Shown in pieces: positions 26,985-34,972 of a stretch of 64,000 bases of DNA. Origin of the DNA: Flavimarina sp. Hel_I_48 (GTDB taxonomy: Bacteria; Bacteroidota; Bacteroidia; Flavobacteriales; Flavobacteriaceae); contig NZ_JPOL01000002.1 in assembly GCF_000733945.1 (NCBI RefSeq), forward strand, positions 940,001 to 1,004,000, read 5' to 3'. A program made the translations under genes and the position numbers. The first letter of the stretch is position 1, and each line of letters opens with the position of its first letter. The notes under the pieces were generated by a model. That model was not told the origin of the DNA. It worked only from the letters and a program-made list of their open reading frames with translations, and searched no databases.

Positions 26985-28013
26985 ATGGGCTTTTTTGACT
27001 TCTTAACAGAAGAAATTGCAATAGACCTGGGTACGGCAAATACCCTTATCATACATAGCGGCAAAGTAGTCGTTGACAGCCCTTCAATAGTGGCGCGTGA
27101 CAGAACGACCAATAAAATTATTGCCGCTGGCAAAGAAGCGGCCATGATGCAGGGAAAAACCCATGAAAATATAAAGACCATAAGACCTTTAAAAGATGGG
27201 GTGATTGCAGATTTTGACGCCAGCGAGCAGATGATCAGCATGTTTATCAAAGAAATCCCTGCTTTAAAAAAGAAACTCTTCCCCCCAGCCCTGCGCATGG
27301 TGGTGTGTATTCCTTCTGGTATTACAGAAGTTGAAATGCGTGCGGTAAAAGAAAGTTGTGAGCGCGTCAACGGCAAAGAGGTGTATCTTATTCATGAACC
27401 TATGGCGGCAGCGATAGGTATAGGTGTGGATATCATGCAACCTAAAGGAAACATGATCGTGGATATAGGAGGTGGTACCACAGAAATTGCGGTGATCGCC
27501 CTGGGCGGTATCGTTTGTGACAAATCCATCAAGATTGCAGGAGATGTGTTCACAAATGATATTATCTATTACATGCGTACGCAGCACAACTTATATGTAG
27601 GGGAGCGTAGTGCAGAAAAGATCAAAATACAAATAGGTGCAGCCACGGAAGATTTAGAAACTCCACCAGAAGATATGAGCGTTCAGGGACGTGACCTGCT
27701 AACCGGGAAACCAAAACAGGTTCAGATTTCTTTTAGGGAAATTGCAAAAGCTCTGGATAAATCCATTTTGCGTATCGAGGATGCGGTAATGGAAACTTTA
27801 TCTCAAACGCCACCAGAACTCGCTGCAGACATTTATAACACGGGTATTTATCTTGCCGGTGGCGGAAGTATGCTCCGTGGTCTGGACAAGCGCCTTTCTT
27901 TAAAGACAGATCTTCCCGTTTATATCGCAGAAGATCCCTTGCGTGCCGTGGTACGTGGTACGGGAATCTGCTTGAAAAATCTTGCGAAATTTAAAAGTGT
28001 CCTTATAAAATAA
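26985..28013 (+). CDS. mreB: Rod shape-determining protein MreB
   Basis: A 342-residue actin-like ATPase that forms membrane-bound filaments guiding lateral wall synthesis. The start GFFDFLTEEIAIDLGTANTLI is the family's amphipathic N-terminus plus phosphate-1 loop; phosphate-2 is MIVDIGGGTTEIAVIALGG and the adenosine loop is YLAGGGSMLRGLDKRL. Full length. It heads the cluster mreB-mreC-mreD-mrdA-rodA, with a 141-base gap before mreC. Confidence 0.97.
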   Translation: MGFFDFLTEEIAIDLGTANTLIIHSGKVVVDSPSIVARDRTTNKIIAAGKEAAMMQGKTHENIKTIRPLKDGVIADFDASEQMISMFIKEIPALKKKLFPPALRMVVCIPSGITEVEMRAVKESCERVNGKEVYLIHEPMAAAIGIGVDIMQPKGNMIVDIGGGTTEIAVIALGGIVCDKSIKIAGDVFTNDIIYYMRTQHNLYVGERSAEKIKIQIGAATEDLETPPEDMSVQGRDLLTGKPKQVQISFREIAKALDKSILRIEDAVMETLSQTPPELAADIYNTGIYLAGGGSMLRGLDKRLSLKTDLPVYIAEDPLRAVVRGTGICLKNLAKFKSVLIK

Positions 28014-28154
28014 GTGTTTTCTGAAGATTATCCAGCTCATAATATGTGGCCTTGATTGCTAATAAACAATTATACTGGGCTGGATCCATAATACGATATA
28101 CTTGTAGTCAGAAAATAGATACCTACCGTCCATCCCATAAGTTCTGAATGATCC

Positions 28155-28979
28155 ATGCAGCAAATACTCAATATTTTAATCAAGTACAGAAATTTTTTAT
28201 TATTTCTGGTACTGCTGCTACTATCCTTATTTTTTACAATACAGTCCCACTCTTATCATAGGAGCAAATTTGTAAACTCGGCGAATTTTCTTTCTGGCGG
28301 GATTTATACTTCCCTTAGTGATGTTTCGACCTATTTCAACCTTAAAACCTATAATGAACAATTGCTCGAGGAGAACAGGATGCTGCGTCAACAGCTGTTC
28401 AATACGATAGATACGGTACTTGTAAAAAAGGATACCGTACGATTTGATGGAACATATAAGTTTTATAAGGCGCGCGTGATCAATAACAACTATGCCCTGC
28501 GTGATAATTTTATAACCCTTCGAGCAGGTACGCGGGATAGTATTACCAAAGATTTAGGGGTAATTACCAGTAAGGGTATTGTAGGCGTTATTGACCAGGT
28601 CTCCAATAAATTTTCTACCGTGGTCAGCATATTAAACAGTAATTCCCAGATCAACGCAAAACTCAAAAAGAGTGGGCATTTTGGAATTTTAGAATGGGAC
28701 GGAAAAGACTCAAATATCGTAAAGCTTGTTGATGTACAAGAAAAAGCACCAGTGGCAAAGGGAGACACGATCATTACCGGCGGAATGAGCACAATTTTTC
28801 CAGAAGGAATAGGAATAGGTACGGTTAGTAATTTTAAATTAGATGCCAGTGAAAATTATTACGATATAAACATCAAATTATTCAATGACATGACCAATCT
28901 GGGCCATGTGTATATTATCAAAAACCTGGATCGCAATGAAATTGAAATCCTAGAAGAGCAGACCAGCGATGAACAATGA
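28155..28979 (+). CDS. mreC: Rod shape-determining protein MreC
   Basis: A 274-residue protein with one N-terminal transmembrane helix (about 12-29), a coiled coil (about 60-85, YNEQLLEENRMLRQQLFN) and the beta-barrel MreC core containing KDLGVITSKGIVGVIDQVSNKFSTVVSILN and GDTIITGGMSTIFPEGIGIGTV. MreC is the periplasmic activator of PBP2-RodA. Its stop overlaps the mreD start by 11 bases. Full length for Bacteroidota. Confidence 0.95.
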   Translation: MQQILNILIKYRNFLLFLVLLLLSLFFTIQSHSYHRSKFVNSANFLSGGIYTSLSDVSTYFNLKTYNEQLLEENRMLRQQLFNTIDTVLVKKDTVRFDGTYKFYKARVINNNYALRDNFITLRAGTRDSITKDLGVITSKGIVGVIDQVSNKFSTVVSILNSNSQINAKLKKSGHFGILEWDGKDSNIVKLVDVQEKAPVAKGDTIITGGMSTIFPEGIGIGTVSNFKLDASENYYDINIKLFNDMTNLGHVYIIKNLDRNEIEILEEQTSDEQ

Positions 28980-29475
28980 TTTTATAAGAAATAGCCTGCG
29001 CTTCATCTTTTTGATACTTGCCCAGGTACTTATTTTCAACCATGTCAATTTTTTAGGCTTCATAAATCCGTATCCCTACGTACTTTTTATTCTCCTATTT
29101 CCTATAGGTGATAATAAGGGTCAGCTTATACTCTTAAGCTTTTTACTGGGCATAACACTTGATATGTTTAGCAATAGCGGTGGGATGCATGCTGCCGCAA
29201 GCTTAGTCATGGCCTACTCCAGACCATGGGTGCTGCGATCTGTATTCGGTGTGGCTTATGAATACAACACCATTCGCATTGCGAATATTTCGTTTACAGA
29301 GCGCTTTATTTACATTATAATTTTGGTTTTTATTCACCATTTTACCTTGTTCTTACTGGAGACCTTTAACGTTTCTGATATACTATATATACTTAAAAAG
29401 ACGTTATTCAGTGGTATATTCACCCTGATTTTATGCTTGATTTTCATAACCCTGTTCAGCGTTAAACGCAAATGA
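28969..29475 (+). CDS. mreD: Rod shape-determining protein MreD
   Basis: A 168-residue inner-membrane protein with about five hydrophobic helices. The MreD pattern is seen in LAQVLIFNHVNFLGFINPYPYVLFILLFPIGDN and the following GITLDMFSNSGGMHAAASLVMAY. It overlaps mreC at its start (11 bases) and mrdA at its end (4 bases), so translation is coupled through the cluster. It is thought to join MreC in controlling the rod complex. Confidence 0.93.
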   Translation: MNNDFIRNSLRFIFLILAQVLIFNHVNFLGFINPYPYVLFILLFPIGDNKGQLILLSFLLGITLDMFSNSGGMHAAASLVMAYSRPWVLRSVFGVAYEYNTIRIANISFTERFIYIIILVFIHHFTLFLLETFNVSDILYILKKTLFSGIFTLILCLIFITLFSVKRK

Positions 29476-31400
29476 GGAAACTGCTTCTATTTACAATTGT
29501 CATACTCTCTGGTTTTGCTTTTACCGGGCGTCTGCTCTATTTGCAGGTGCTCGATGACTCATTTGTGGGCTTATCTGAAAACAATGCGATCAAACGGCTT
29601 TACGATTATCCGCAGCGAGGGCACATTTACGACCGTGAAAACAAACTACTCGTAAGCAACCAGCCGTCTTATGATGTCATGGTCATACCCAGGGAAGTAA
29701 AAGCATTTGATACCCTGGAATTTTGCGGACTTTTAAAAATGGACAAGGAAAAACTGATGGAACGTCTCGACAAGGCGCGCGTATATTCCCCCAGATTGCC
29801 TTCCGTTATTATCCCGCAACTTACCAAATCTGAATTTGCGTACCTTCAGGAAAAAATGCGCAAATACGAAGGTTTTTATATTCAGAAGCGCTCTTTAAGG
29901 GATTATCAAATAGAATATGGCGCGAATTTTCTGGGCTATATTGCCGAAGTGAACAACCGGGATATTAAGAGAAATGCCTATTATCAATCTGGTGACTTAA
30001 TTGGACGACAAGGTGTAGAAGAGTTTTATGAGAAAACACTTCGCGGGGTAAAAGGTGTAAAATACCTTCAAAAGGACCGTTTCAATCGGGATATTGGCTC
30101 CTATAAAAAAGGTAGCCTTGATACATTGCCACAAAAAGGAAAAGACTTACACCTTACCATTGATTCTGAACTTCAGAAATATGGTGAGAAACTTATGGTC
30201 AACAAGCGCGGTGGCGTTGTTGCCCTTGAACCTTCAACAGGTCAAATACTTGCTTTGGTCGCCGCGCCCAACTATGACCCGGCGCTCCTTGTGGGGCGTG
30301 AACGTTCTAAAAATTTTACAGACCTCTATTTGGACAGTATAGCAAAACCACTTTTTGACCGCGTACTTAAAGGGGAATATCCTCCGGGATCTCCATTCAA
30401 AACTTTAAACGCACTCATTGCACTGCAGGAAAATGTGGTAGATACAAAGGAAAGTTTTGCCTGTCATGGCGGCTTTTATTACGCCCGGGGTGCTAAATTA
30501 GGTTGCCACCATCATAAAAGTCCGTTGAGTATGATTCCCGGTATTGCAAATTCCTGCAATGCCTATTTTGGAAACGTGTATCTACGGGTGATAGAAAAAT
30601 ATGCTACTCCGCAAAAGGGAATAGATGCCTGGAAAAAGCATTTGGAAAGTTTTGGACTCAACAACTATATGGGATATGATCTGCCTAATGGAAGCAAAGG
30701 CAAAATCCCTGGTAGTGAGCTGTACAATAGAGCCTACGATTATCCCAACTATAAATGGTATGCGACCGCTACAGTCTCTAATTCCATAGGACAGGGAGAA
30801 GTACTCACCACACCCATGCAGTTGGCAAATGTTACCGCTGCAATAGCAAATAGGGGTTGGTACTATACACCACATATCATCAAGAGCATAGAGGGCGTTG
30901 AAGAAGAAATACCTAAGGAATACCGCACAAAACACCATACGACAATAGATCCAGAAAACTTTGACCCTGTGGTTCAGGGAATGGCAGATGTTTATAATTA
31001 TGGTACGGCGGAAGCTTTGCAAATTCCAGATATTGAAATGTGTGGAAAAACCGGTACAGCCGAAAATTTTGCCAAAATAGATGGCAAAAGGGTGCAACTG
31101 ACAGATCATTCCATATTTGTCGCGTTCGCACCAAAGGATAACCCTAAAATTGCCATAGCGGTTTTTGTGGAAAATGGCTATTGGGGTGGTCGTTATGCCG
31201 GTAAAATTGCAAGCCTTATGGCAGAAAGTTATTTAAAAGGCGAGGTTACCCGTACAGATCTTGAAGACTGGGTACTCACTCACAGCCTCAAAGAAGAATA
31301 TGAAAAACCATTAAGTGGAAAACCATTCCCTATCAATGATGGAAAAAAAATAAGTGGGAAATTTTTAGAAGATGACAAAAAGATCAACGGGAAACTTTGA
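29472..31400 (+). CDS. mrdA: Penicillin-binding protein 2 (peptidoglycan transpeptidase)
   Basis: A 642-residue class B PBP. One N-terminal helix (about 4-24) anchors it; the pedestal domain contains YDYPQRGHIYDRENKLLVSNQPSYDV. The transpeptidase motifs are complete: SxxK as S307-P-F-K310 in YPPGSPFK, SxN as S361-C-N363, and KTGT at 526-529. It cross-links lateral wall peptidoglycan with the RodA glycosyltransferase. It overlaps mreD by 4 bases and rodA by 29 bases. SPFK, in place of the more common STFK, keeps both essential residues. Confidence 0.96.
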   Translation: MRKLLLFTIVILSGFAFTGRLLYLQVLDDSFVGLSENNAIKRLYDYPQRGHIYDRENKLLVSNQPSYDVMVIPREVKAFDTLEFCGLLKMDKEKLMERLDKARVYSPRLPSVIIPQLTKSEFAYLQEKMRKYEGFYIQKRSLRDYQIEYGANFLGYIAEVNNRDIKRNAYYQSGDLIGRQGVEEFYEKTLRGVKGVKYLQKDRFNRDIGSYKKGSLDTLPQKGKDLHLTIDSELQKYGEKLMVNKRGGVVALEPSTGQILALVAAPNYDPALLVGRERSKNFTDLYLDSIAKPLFDRVLKGEYPPGSPFKTLNALIALQENVVDTKESFACHGGFYYARGAKLGCHHHKSPLSMIPGIANSCNAYFGNVYLRVIEKYATPQKGIDAWKKHLESFGLNNYMGYDLPNGSKGKIPGSELYNRAYDYPNYKWYATATVSNSIGQGEVLTTPMQLANVTAAIANRGWYYTPHIIKSIEGVEEEIPKEYRTKHHTTIDPENFDPVVQGMADVYNYGTAEALQIPDIEMCGKTGTAENFAKIDGKRVQLTDHSIFVAFAPKDNPKIAIAVFVENGYWGGRYAGKIASLMAESYLKGEVTRTDLEDWVLTHSLKEEYEKPLSGKPFPINDGKKISGKFLEDDKKINGKL

Positions 31401-32628
31401 TTGGATACTCATTATCCTGTTTCTCGCCCTGGTGAGCATAGGATGGATGAACATATACTCAGCCTCCCTGGACCCTGAAGCGGTTTCAGGGAGTTTTGAT
31501 TTTTCAAACCTATACACAAAACAATTTGTGTGGATTGTACTGAGTTTTGTGCTCATTGTATTTATCCTCTTTCTTGATGCCAAATTCTTTGAGCGTTTTT
31601 CCAGTGTAATTTATATAGGATCCCTGCTCTCGTTGCTGGGCCTCTATGTTTTTGGTAAAGAAATCTCAGGAGCAACAAGCTGGTATGACCTGGGCGGTTT
31701 TAGTATTCAGCCCAGTGAATTCGCGAAAGCAGCAACGGCACTTGCCCTTGCCAAATACCTGAGTGACATTCAGACCGATGTTGCATCCTTTCAGCATCAG
31801 TTAAAAGCATTTCTTATAATTGCATTGCCCGCTGTTTTTATAGTTCCACAACCAGATCCAGGATCAGCGATCGTGTATGCGGCATTCTTTTTCCCGTTAT
31901 ATCGAGAAGGTCTTTCCGGGATTTATCTGATTATTGGCGTGACCATAATCAGCCTTTTTGTTTCCACACTTGCCTTGGGGCCTTTATATGTTTGTTTGGC
32001 AATTCTGGTAATTACTATTGGTCTGTTTTTCGTAAAAAGAAAGAAAAGAATTAGCAAAAGGCTATTTATTATTCTCCCTATGGTCTGTATGGCGCTCGTG
32101 TTTTCAGTAAATTATATTTTTGAAAATGTCTTTGAGCAGCGGCACCGTGACCGGTTTAATGTGGTACTGGGGAAAGAAGTCGATGTTAAGGCCATAGGCT
32201 ATAATACCCGCCAGTCTGAAATTGCCATAGGAAGCGGTGGCTGGACGGGACGGGGGTTTTTAAAAGGAACGCAGACGACCGGAAATTTTGTGCCAGAACA
32301 GCATACCGATTATATCTTTAGTACCGTGGGGGAAGAATGGGGTTTTCTGGGAAGTACTTTTGTCGTGTTCTTATTTGTGGCCCTTATGACACGCATCATC
32401 TTTCTGGCCGAAAAACAGAAAAATCAATTCAGCAGAATTTACGGTTACAGCGTGGCAGGGATACTTTTTATCCACTTTTTAATCAATATAGGCATGGTTA
32501 CGGGTGTTTTTCCCACGGTGGGAATACCACTTCCATTTTTCAGTTATGGTGGTTCCGGCTTGTGGGGCTTTACCATTCTCCTTTTTATTTTTGTACGCCT
32601 TGATGGGAACAGACTTAATGAGTGGTAA
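31372..32628 (+). CDS. rodA: Rod shape-determining protein RodA (SEDS glycosyltransferase)
   Basis: A 418-residue polytopic SEDS protein with about ten helices, the peptidoglycan polymerase partner of PBP2. Landmarks are SGATSWYDLGGFSIQPSEFAK near the SEDS active region, PQPDPGSAIVYAAFF, the HTDYIFSTVGEEWGFLGS motif, and the C-terminal GVFPTVGIPLPFFSYGGSGL. The ATG at 31372 lies within the end of mrdA. The stop is followed after 3 bases by a long heptamer tandem array. Confidence 0.95.
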   Translation: MTKRSTGNFDWILIILFLALVSIGWMNIYSASLDPEAVSGSFDFSNLYTKQFVWIVLSFVLIVFILFLDAKFFERFSSVIYIGSLLSLLGLYVFGKEISGATSWYDLGGFSIQPSEFAKAATALALAKYLSDIQTDVASFQHQLKAFLIIALPAVFIVPQPDPGSAIVYAAFFFPLYREGLSGIYLIIGVTIISLFVSTLALGPLYVCLAILVITIGLFFVKRKKRISKRLFIILPMVCMALVFSVNYIFENVFEQRHRDRFNVVLGKEVDVKAIGYNTRQSEIAIGSGGWTGRGFLKGTQTTGNFVPEQHTDYIFSTVGEEWGFLGSTFVVFLFVALMTRIIFLAEKQKNQFSRIYGYSVAGILFIHFLINIGMVTGVFPTVGIPLPFFSYGGSGLWGFTILLFIFVRLDGNRLNEW

Positions 32629-32631
32629 GCT

Positions 32632-32773
32632 AAGGTTGAAGGTTGAAGGTTGAAGGTTGAAGGTTGAAGGTTGAAGGTTGAAGGTTGAAGGTTGAAGGTT
32701 GAAGGTTGAAGGTTGAAGGTTGAAGGTTGAAGGTTGAAGGTTGAAGGTTGAAGGTTGAAGGTTGAAGGTTGAA
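32632..32773 (+). repeat. Heptanucleotide tandem array (GGTTGAA), 20 copies
   Basis: From 32634 to 32773 the unit GGTTGAA repeats 20 times with no mismatch that I can see, and two further matching bases precede it (142 bases in all). It starts 3 bases after the rodA stop. On the plus strand every frame meets TGA within 21 bases, so it would stop any read-through product; on the minus strand no frame contains a stop. Perfect short arrays of this kind are prone to copy-number change. Confidence 0.97.
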
Positions 32774-32948
32774 TACGTAAAAGTTAAAATTTTTAATCTT
32801 ACTTTTATTACTACCTACGGTTTTTAGCGTATAAAATTCTTCCTCTTAGAATATAATGGTTTTTTAAAAACTATTTGGCTGTGTTTTCTACAATCTCTTC
32901 ACTAGGAAATACTTGCTAAGATGTTCCTGAATTGTGATATCCTTGAAT

Positions 32949-33758
32949 TTACCTAAAACTCCAGTTCTTATAATCTGAAGAAGCCTCCAGTTTATTTTCT
33001 ATGGAATCTTCTAACTTTGGAAAAAAATCAATCCCGGTAAGCTCCTCGACTTCATCAACTGATACGACAAATTCCTGCAACCCCTTGTCTGACTTCTCGT
33101 GAGGGAAGAGAAAAGCGATCATGGTATACTCTTCTCCCCTTTGATCCAAAAGGATTTTATAAAAATGTGAGGGCACGGTAACTTCTTCCTCTCCTATGCT
33201 CAAGGATTTATCTTTGAGAATTCCTCCGGTTACGATATACACGCCATCATATTTATCTGCCCAATAGCGCACTTTTTGTTCCAGACGGTTCCAGATACCG
33301 CTATTGAAAGGATGCCGCTGCGGCGAAATATTACTCGTCAAAAAGGTTTCTAGATAGGCCTGCTTGTCAAACTTGCGGTCGCCAGCGGGGCATAAATGCC
33401 CTCTGTCATATCCAGAACCCCTATAATTGCGCCAGTCTGCCGCACCGGTAGAAACATCTGGATCAATTTCAAAATAAGGCCGCTCATAACTTTTGCCCGT
33501 TAGTTGTGCTTTTGTCAATGCATAAGCTACCCACTCTGCCTGCTCATCAGGTTCACTATACGAAAGTGTATAATAGTTATGGTAAACAATTTGACCGGTC
33601 GTTGATGTGGGCAACAAAGAGATATCAGCAACCAGTCCACTTTGCCTATTTGATTGTACATTTTTTTCCTTATCAGAGGTATTTATTGACTGTTCTGCCC
33701 AATAAATAAGGGCTATTGCAATAAAAAGGATTATAGGGTAAATAAACTTTCGGTTCAT
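32949..33758 (-). CDS. DNA/RNA non-specific endonuclease (NUC1 family), membrane-anchored or secreted
   Basis: A 269-residue His-Me-finger nuclease. The active-site motif is DRGHLCPAGDRKFD, in which the histidine is the general base, with the metal-ligand asparagine in FLTSNISPQRHPFNSGIWNRLE. An N-terminal hydrophobic segment (about 6-22) directs it to the envelope or outside. Members degrade both DNA and RNA, commonly for nutrition. It lies downstream of the heptamer array on the opposite strand to rodA. The substrate range cannot be told from sequence. Confidence 0.9.
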   Translation of the reverse strand: MNRKFIYPIILFIAIALIYWAEQSINTSDKEKNVQSNRQSGLVADISLLPTSTTGQIVYHNYYTLSYSEPDEQAEWVAYALTKAQLTGKSYERPYFEIDPDVSTGAADWRNYRGSGYDRGHLCPAGDRKFDKQAYLETFLTSNISPQRHPFNSGIWNRLEQKVRYWADKYDGVYIVTGGILKDKSLSIGEEEVTVPSHFYKILLDQRGEEYTMIAFLFPHEKSDKGLQEFVVSVDEVEELTGIDFFPKLEDSIENKLEASSDYKNWSFR

Positions 33759-33828
33759 ATTAAAAAGAGTGAAATTTCATTCCGAAAAGGCCAAAAAACG
33801 ACCATTTATGGGTGAATATGAGTTAAAA

Positions 33829-34944
33829 TCAGGCACTTTTTACATCAAGGGCATCACGAAGCGCATTTCCCATGAGCATAAATGCCATAACGAGCAACAT
33901 AATTGCAAGTCCAGGAATTATGGCCAGGTAGGCCTTACCAAGAATGATGTAGGAATAATGATCTTTTATCATTGCTCCCCAACTGGGAACGGGCGGCTGT
34001 GCCCCTATTCCCAAAAAACTGAGGCCGCTTTCTATCAATATGGCACCGGCAAAATTAGCTGCCGAAATGACGATTACGGGTGCCATAATATTCGGTAAAA
34101 TATGCCGAGTGACAATGCGGTAATCCTTGTACCCTAAAGCACGTGCCGCGGTGACGTACTGCATCTGTTTTACGCTTATAACCTGCCCGCGCACAACACG
34201 CGCGACTTCTACCCACATGGTAAGCCCCACGGCTATAAAAACCTGCCAAAAACCTTTTCCCAGCGCTAGGGTAATCGCAATGACAAGTAAAAGTGTGGGA
34301 ATAGACCAGGTAACGTTGATAAGCCACATAATGGCAGCATCTACACGCCCGCCATAATAACCGCCCAGGGCACCTAAAGATATACCTATCAAAAGGGAAA
34401 TTATAACGGCCACAAAACCTATACTAAAGGAAATACGCGCCCCTATAAGCATGCGACTAAGCAAATCGCGGCCGTATTTATCTGTACCCAAAATAAATGT
34501 ATGTTCCTTAACGTATTCCTGAGCAAATAGCGTTTTTAAGGTTACCACATTGGGATCAAAAAATGAAAGATCAATCGTTTTGGTTAGCGTTTCACCTCCA
34601 TTTTCAACATAGGGTGTGTACTCGACGCTATTGCCATGCAGCGTAAAATCACTAATGGGAATTTCAGTTCCGGTATCTTTTATACCCGTGAAGTACCGGC
34701 CCAGCCAACTCTGTTCTATCGTATCCCCTGGCACCCTGAGCATACTCACGGTAAAGCCAGGCTTTTTTGAATGAATGGAGAGATGCATCTGGTTTGCATT
34801 CTGGGAATCGTCTGGGGCAAGCACATAAGCAAATACCGCGAGCAGGCCTACCGCAACGATAAATATAAAACTAAAGACGCCCCAGAAATTCTTTTTGAAC
34901 TTCTGGAGCGCCAATTGCGTTAAGGAATTTGCCTGTTTTGCCAT
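33829..34944 (-). CDS. Oligopeptide/dipeptide-type ABC transporter permease (DppC/OppC family)
   Basis: A 371-residue permease. An N-terminal OppC-N helix (about 20-42) is followed by a family-variable extracytoplasmic insert (about 45-140), then the permease domain with the segment HTFILGTDKYGRDLLSRMLIGARISFSIGF and the cytoplasmic EAA-type loop RALGYKDYRIVTRHILPNIMAPVI. Helices run to the C-terminus. It normally pairs with a DppB-like permease, ATPases and a binding protein; none is adjacent, so it is an isolated subunit here. The gene lies 28 bases downstream of the prc stop on the same strand and may be co-transcribed with it. Confidence 0.9.
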   Translation of the reverse strand: MAKQANSLTQLALQKFKKNFWGVFSFIFIVAVGLLAVFAYVLAPDDSQNANQMHLSIHSKKPGFTVSMLRVPGDTIEQSWLGRYFTGIKDTGTEIPISDFTLHGNSVEYTPYVENGGETLTKTIDLSFFDPNVVTLKTLFAQEYVKEHTFILGTDKYGRDLLSRMLIGARISFSIGFVAVIISLLIGISLGALGGYYGGRVDAAIMWLINVTWSIPTLLLVIAITLALGKGFWQVFIAVGLTMWVEVARVVRGQVISVKQMQYVTAARALGYKDYRIVTRHILPNIMAPVIVISAANFAGAILIESGLSFLGIGAQPPVPSWGAMIKDHYSYIILGKAYLAIIPGLAIMLLVMAFMLMGNALRDALDVKSA

Positions 34945-34972
34945 TCTTACCGGTAAACAATTAAAACACTAA

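Noticed and set aside
32632-32773. Minus-strand coding repeat (FNLQPST heptapeptide) in the GGTTGAA array.
   Set aside because: All minus frames are open simply because TTCAACC repeats contain no stop; no start codon, promoter or flanking coding sequence supports a gene.
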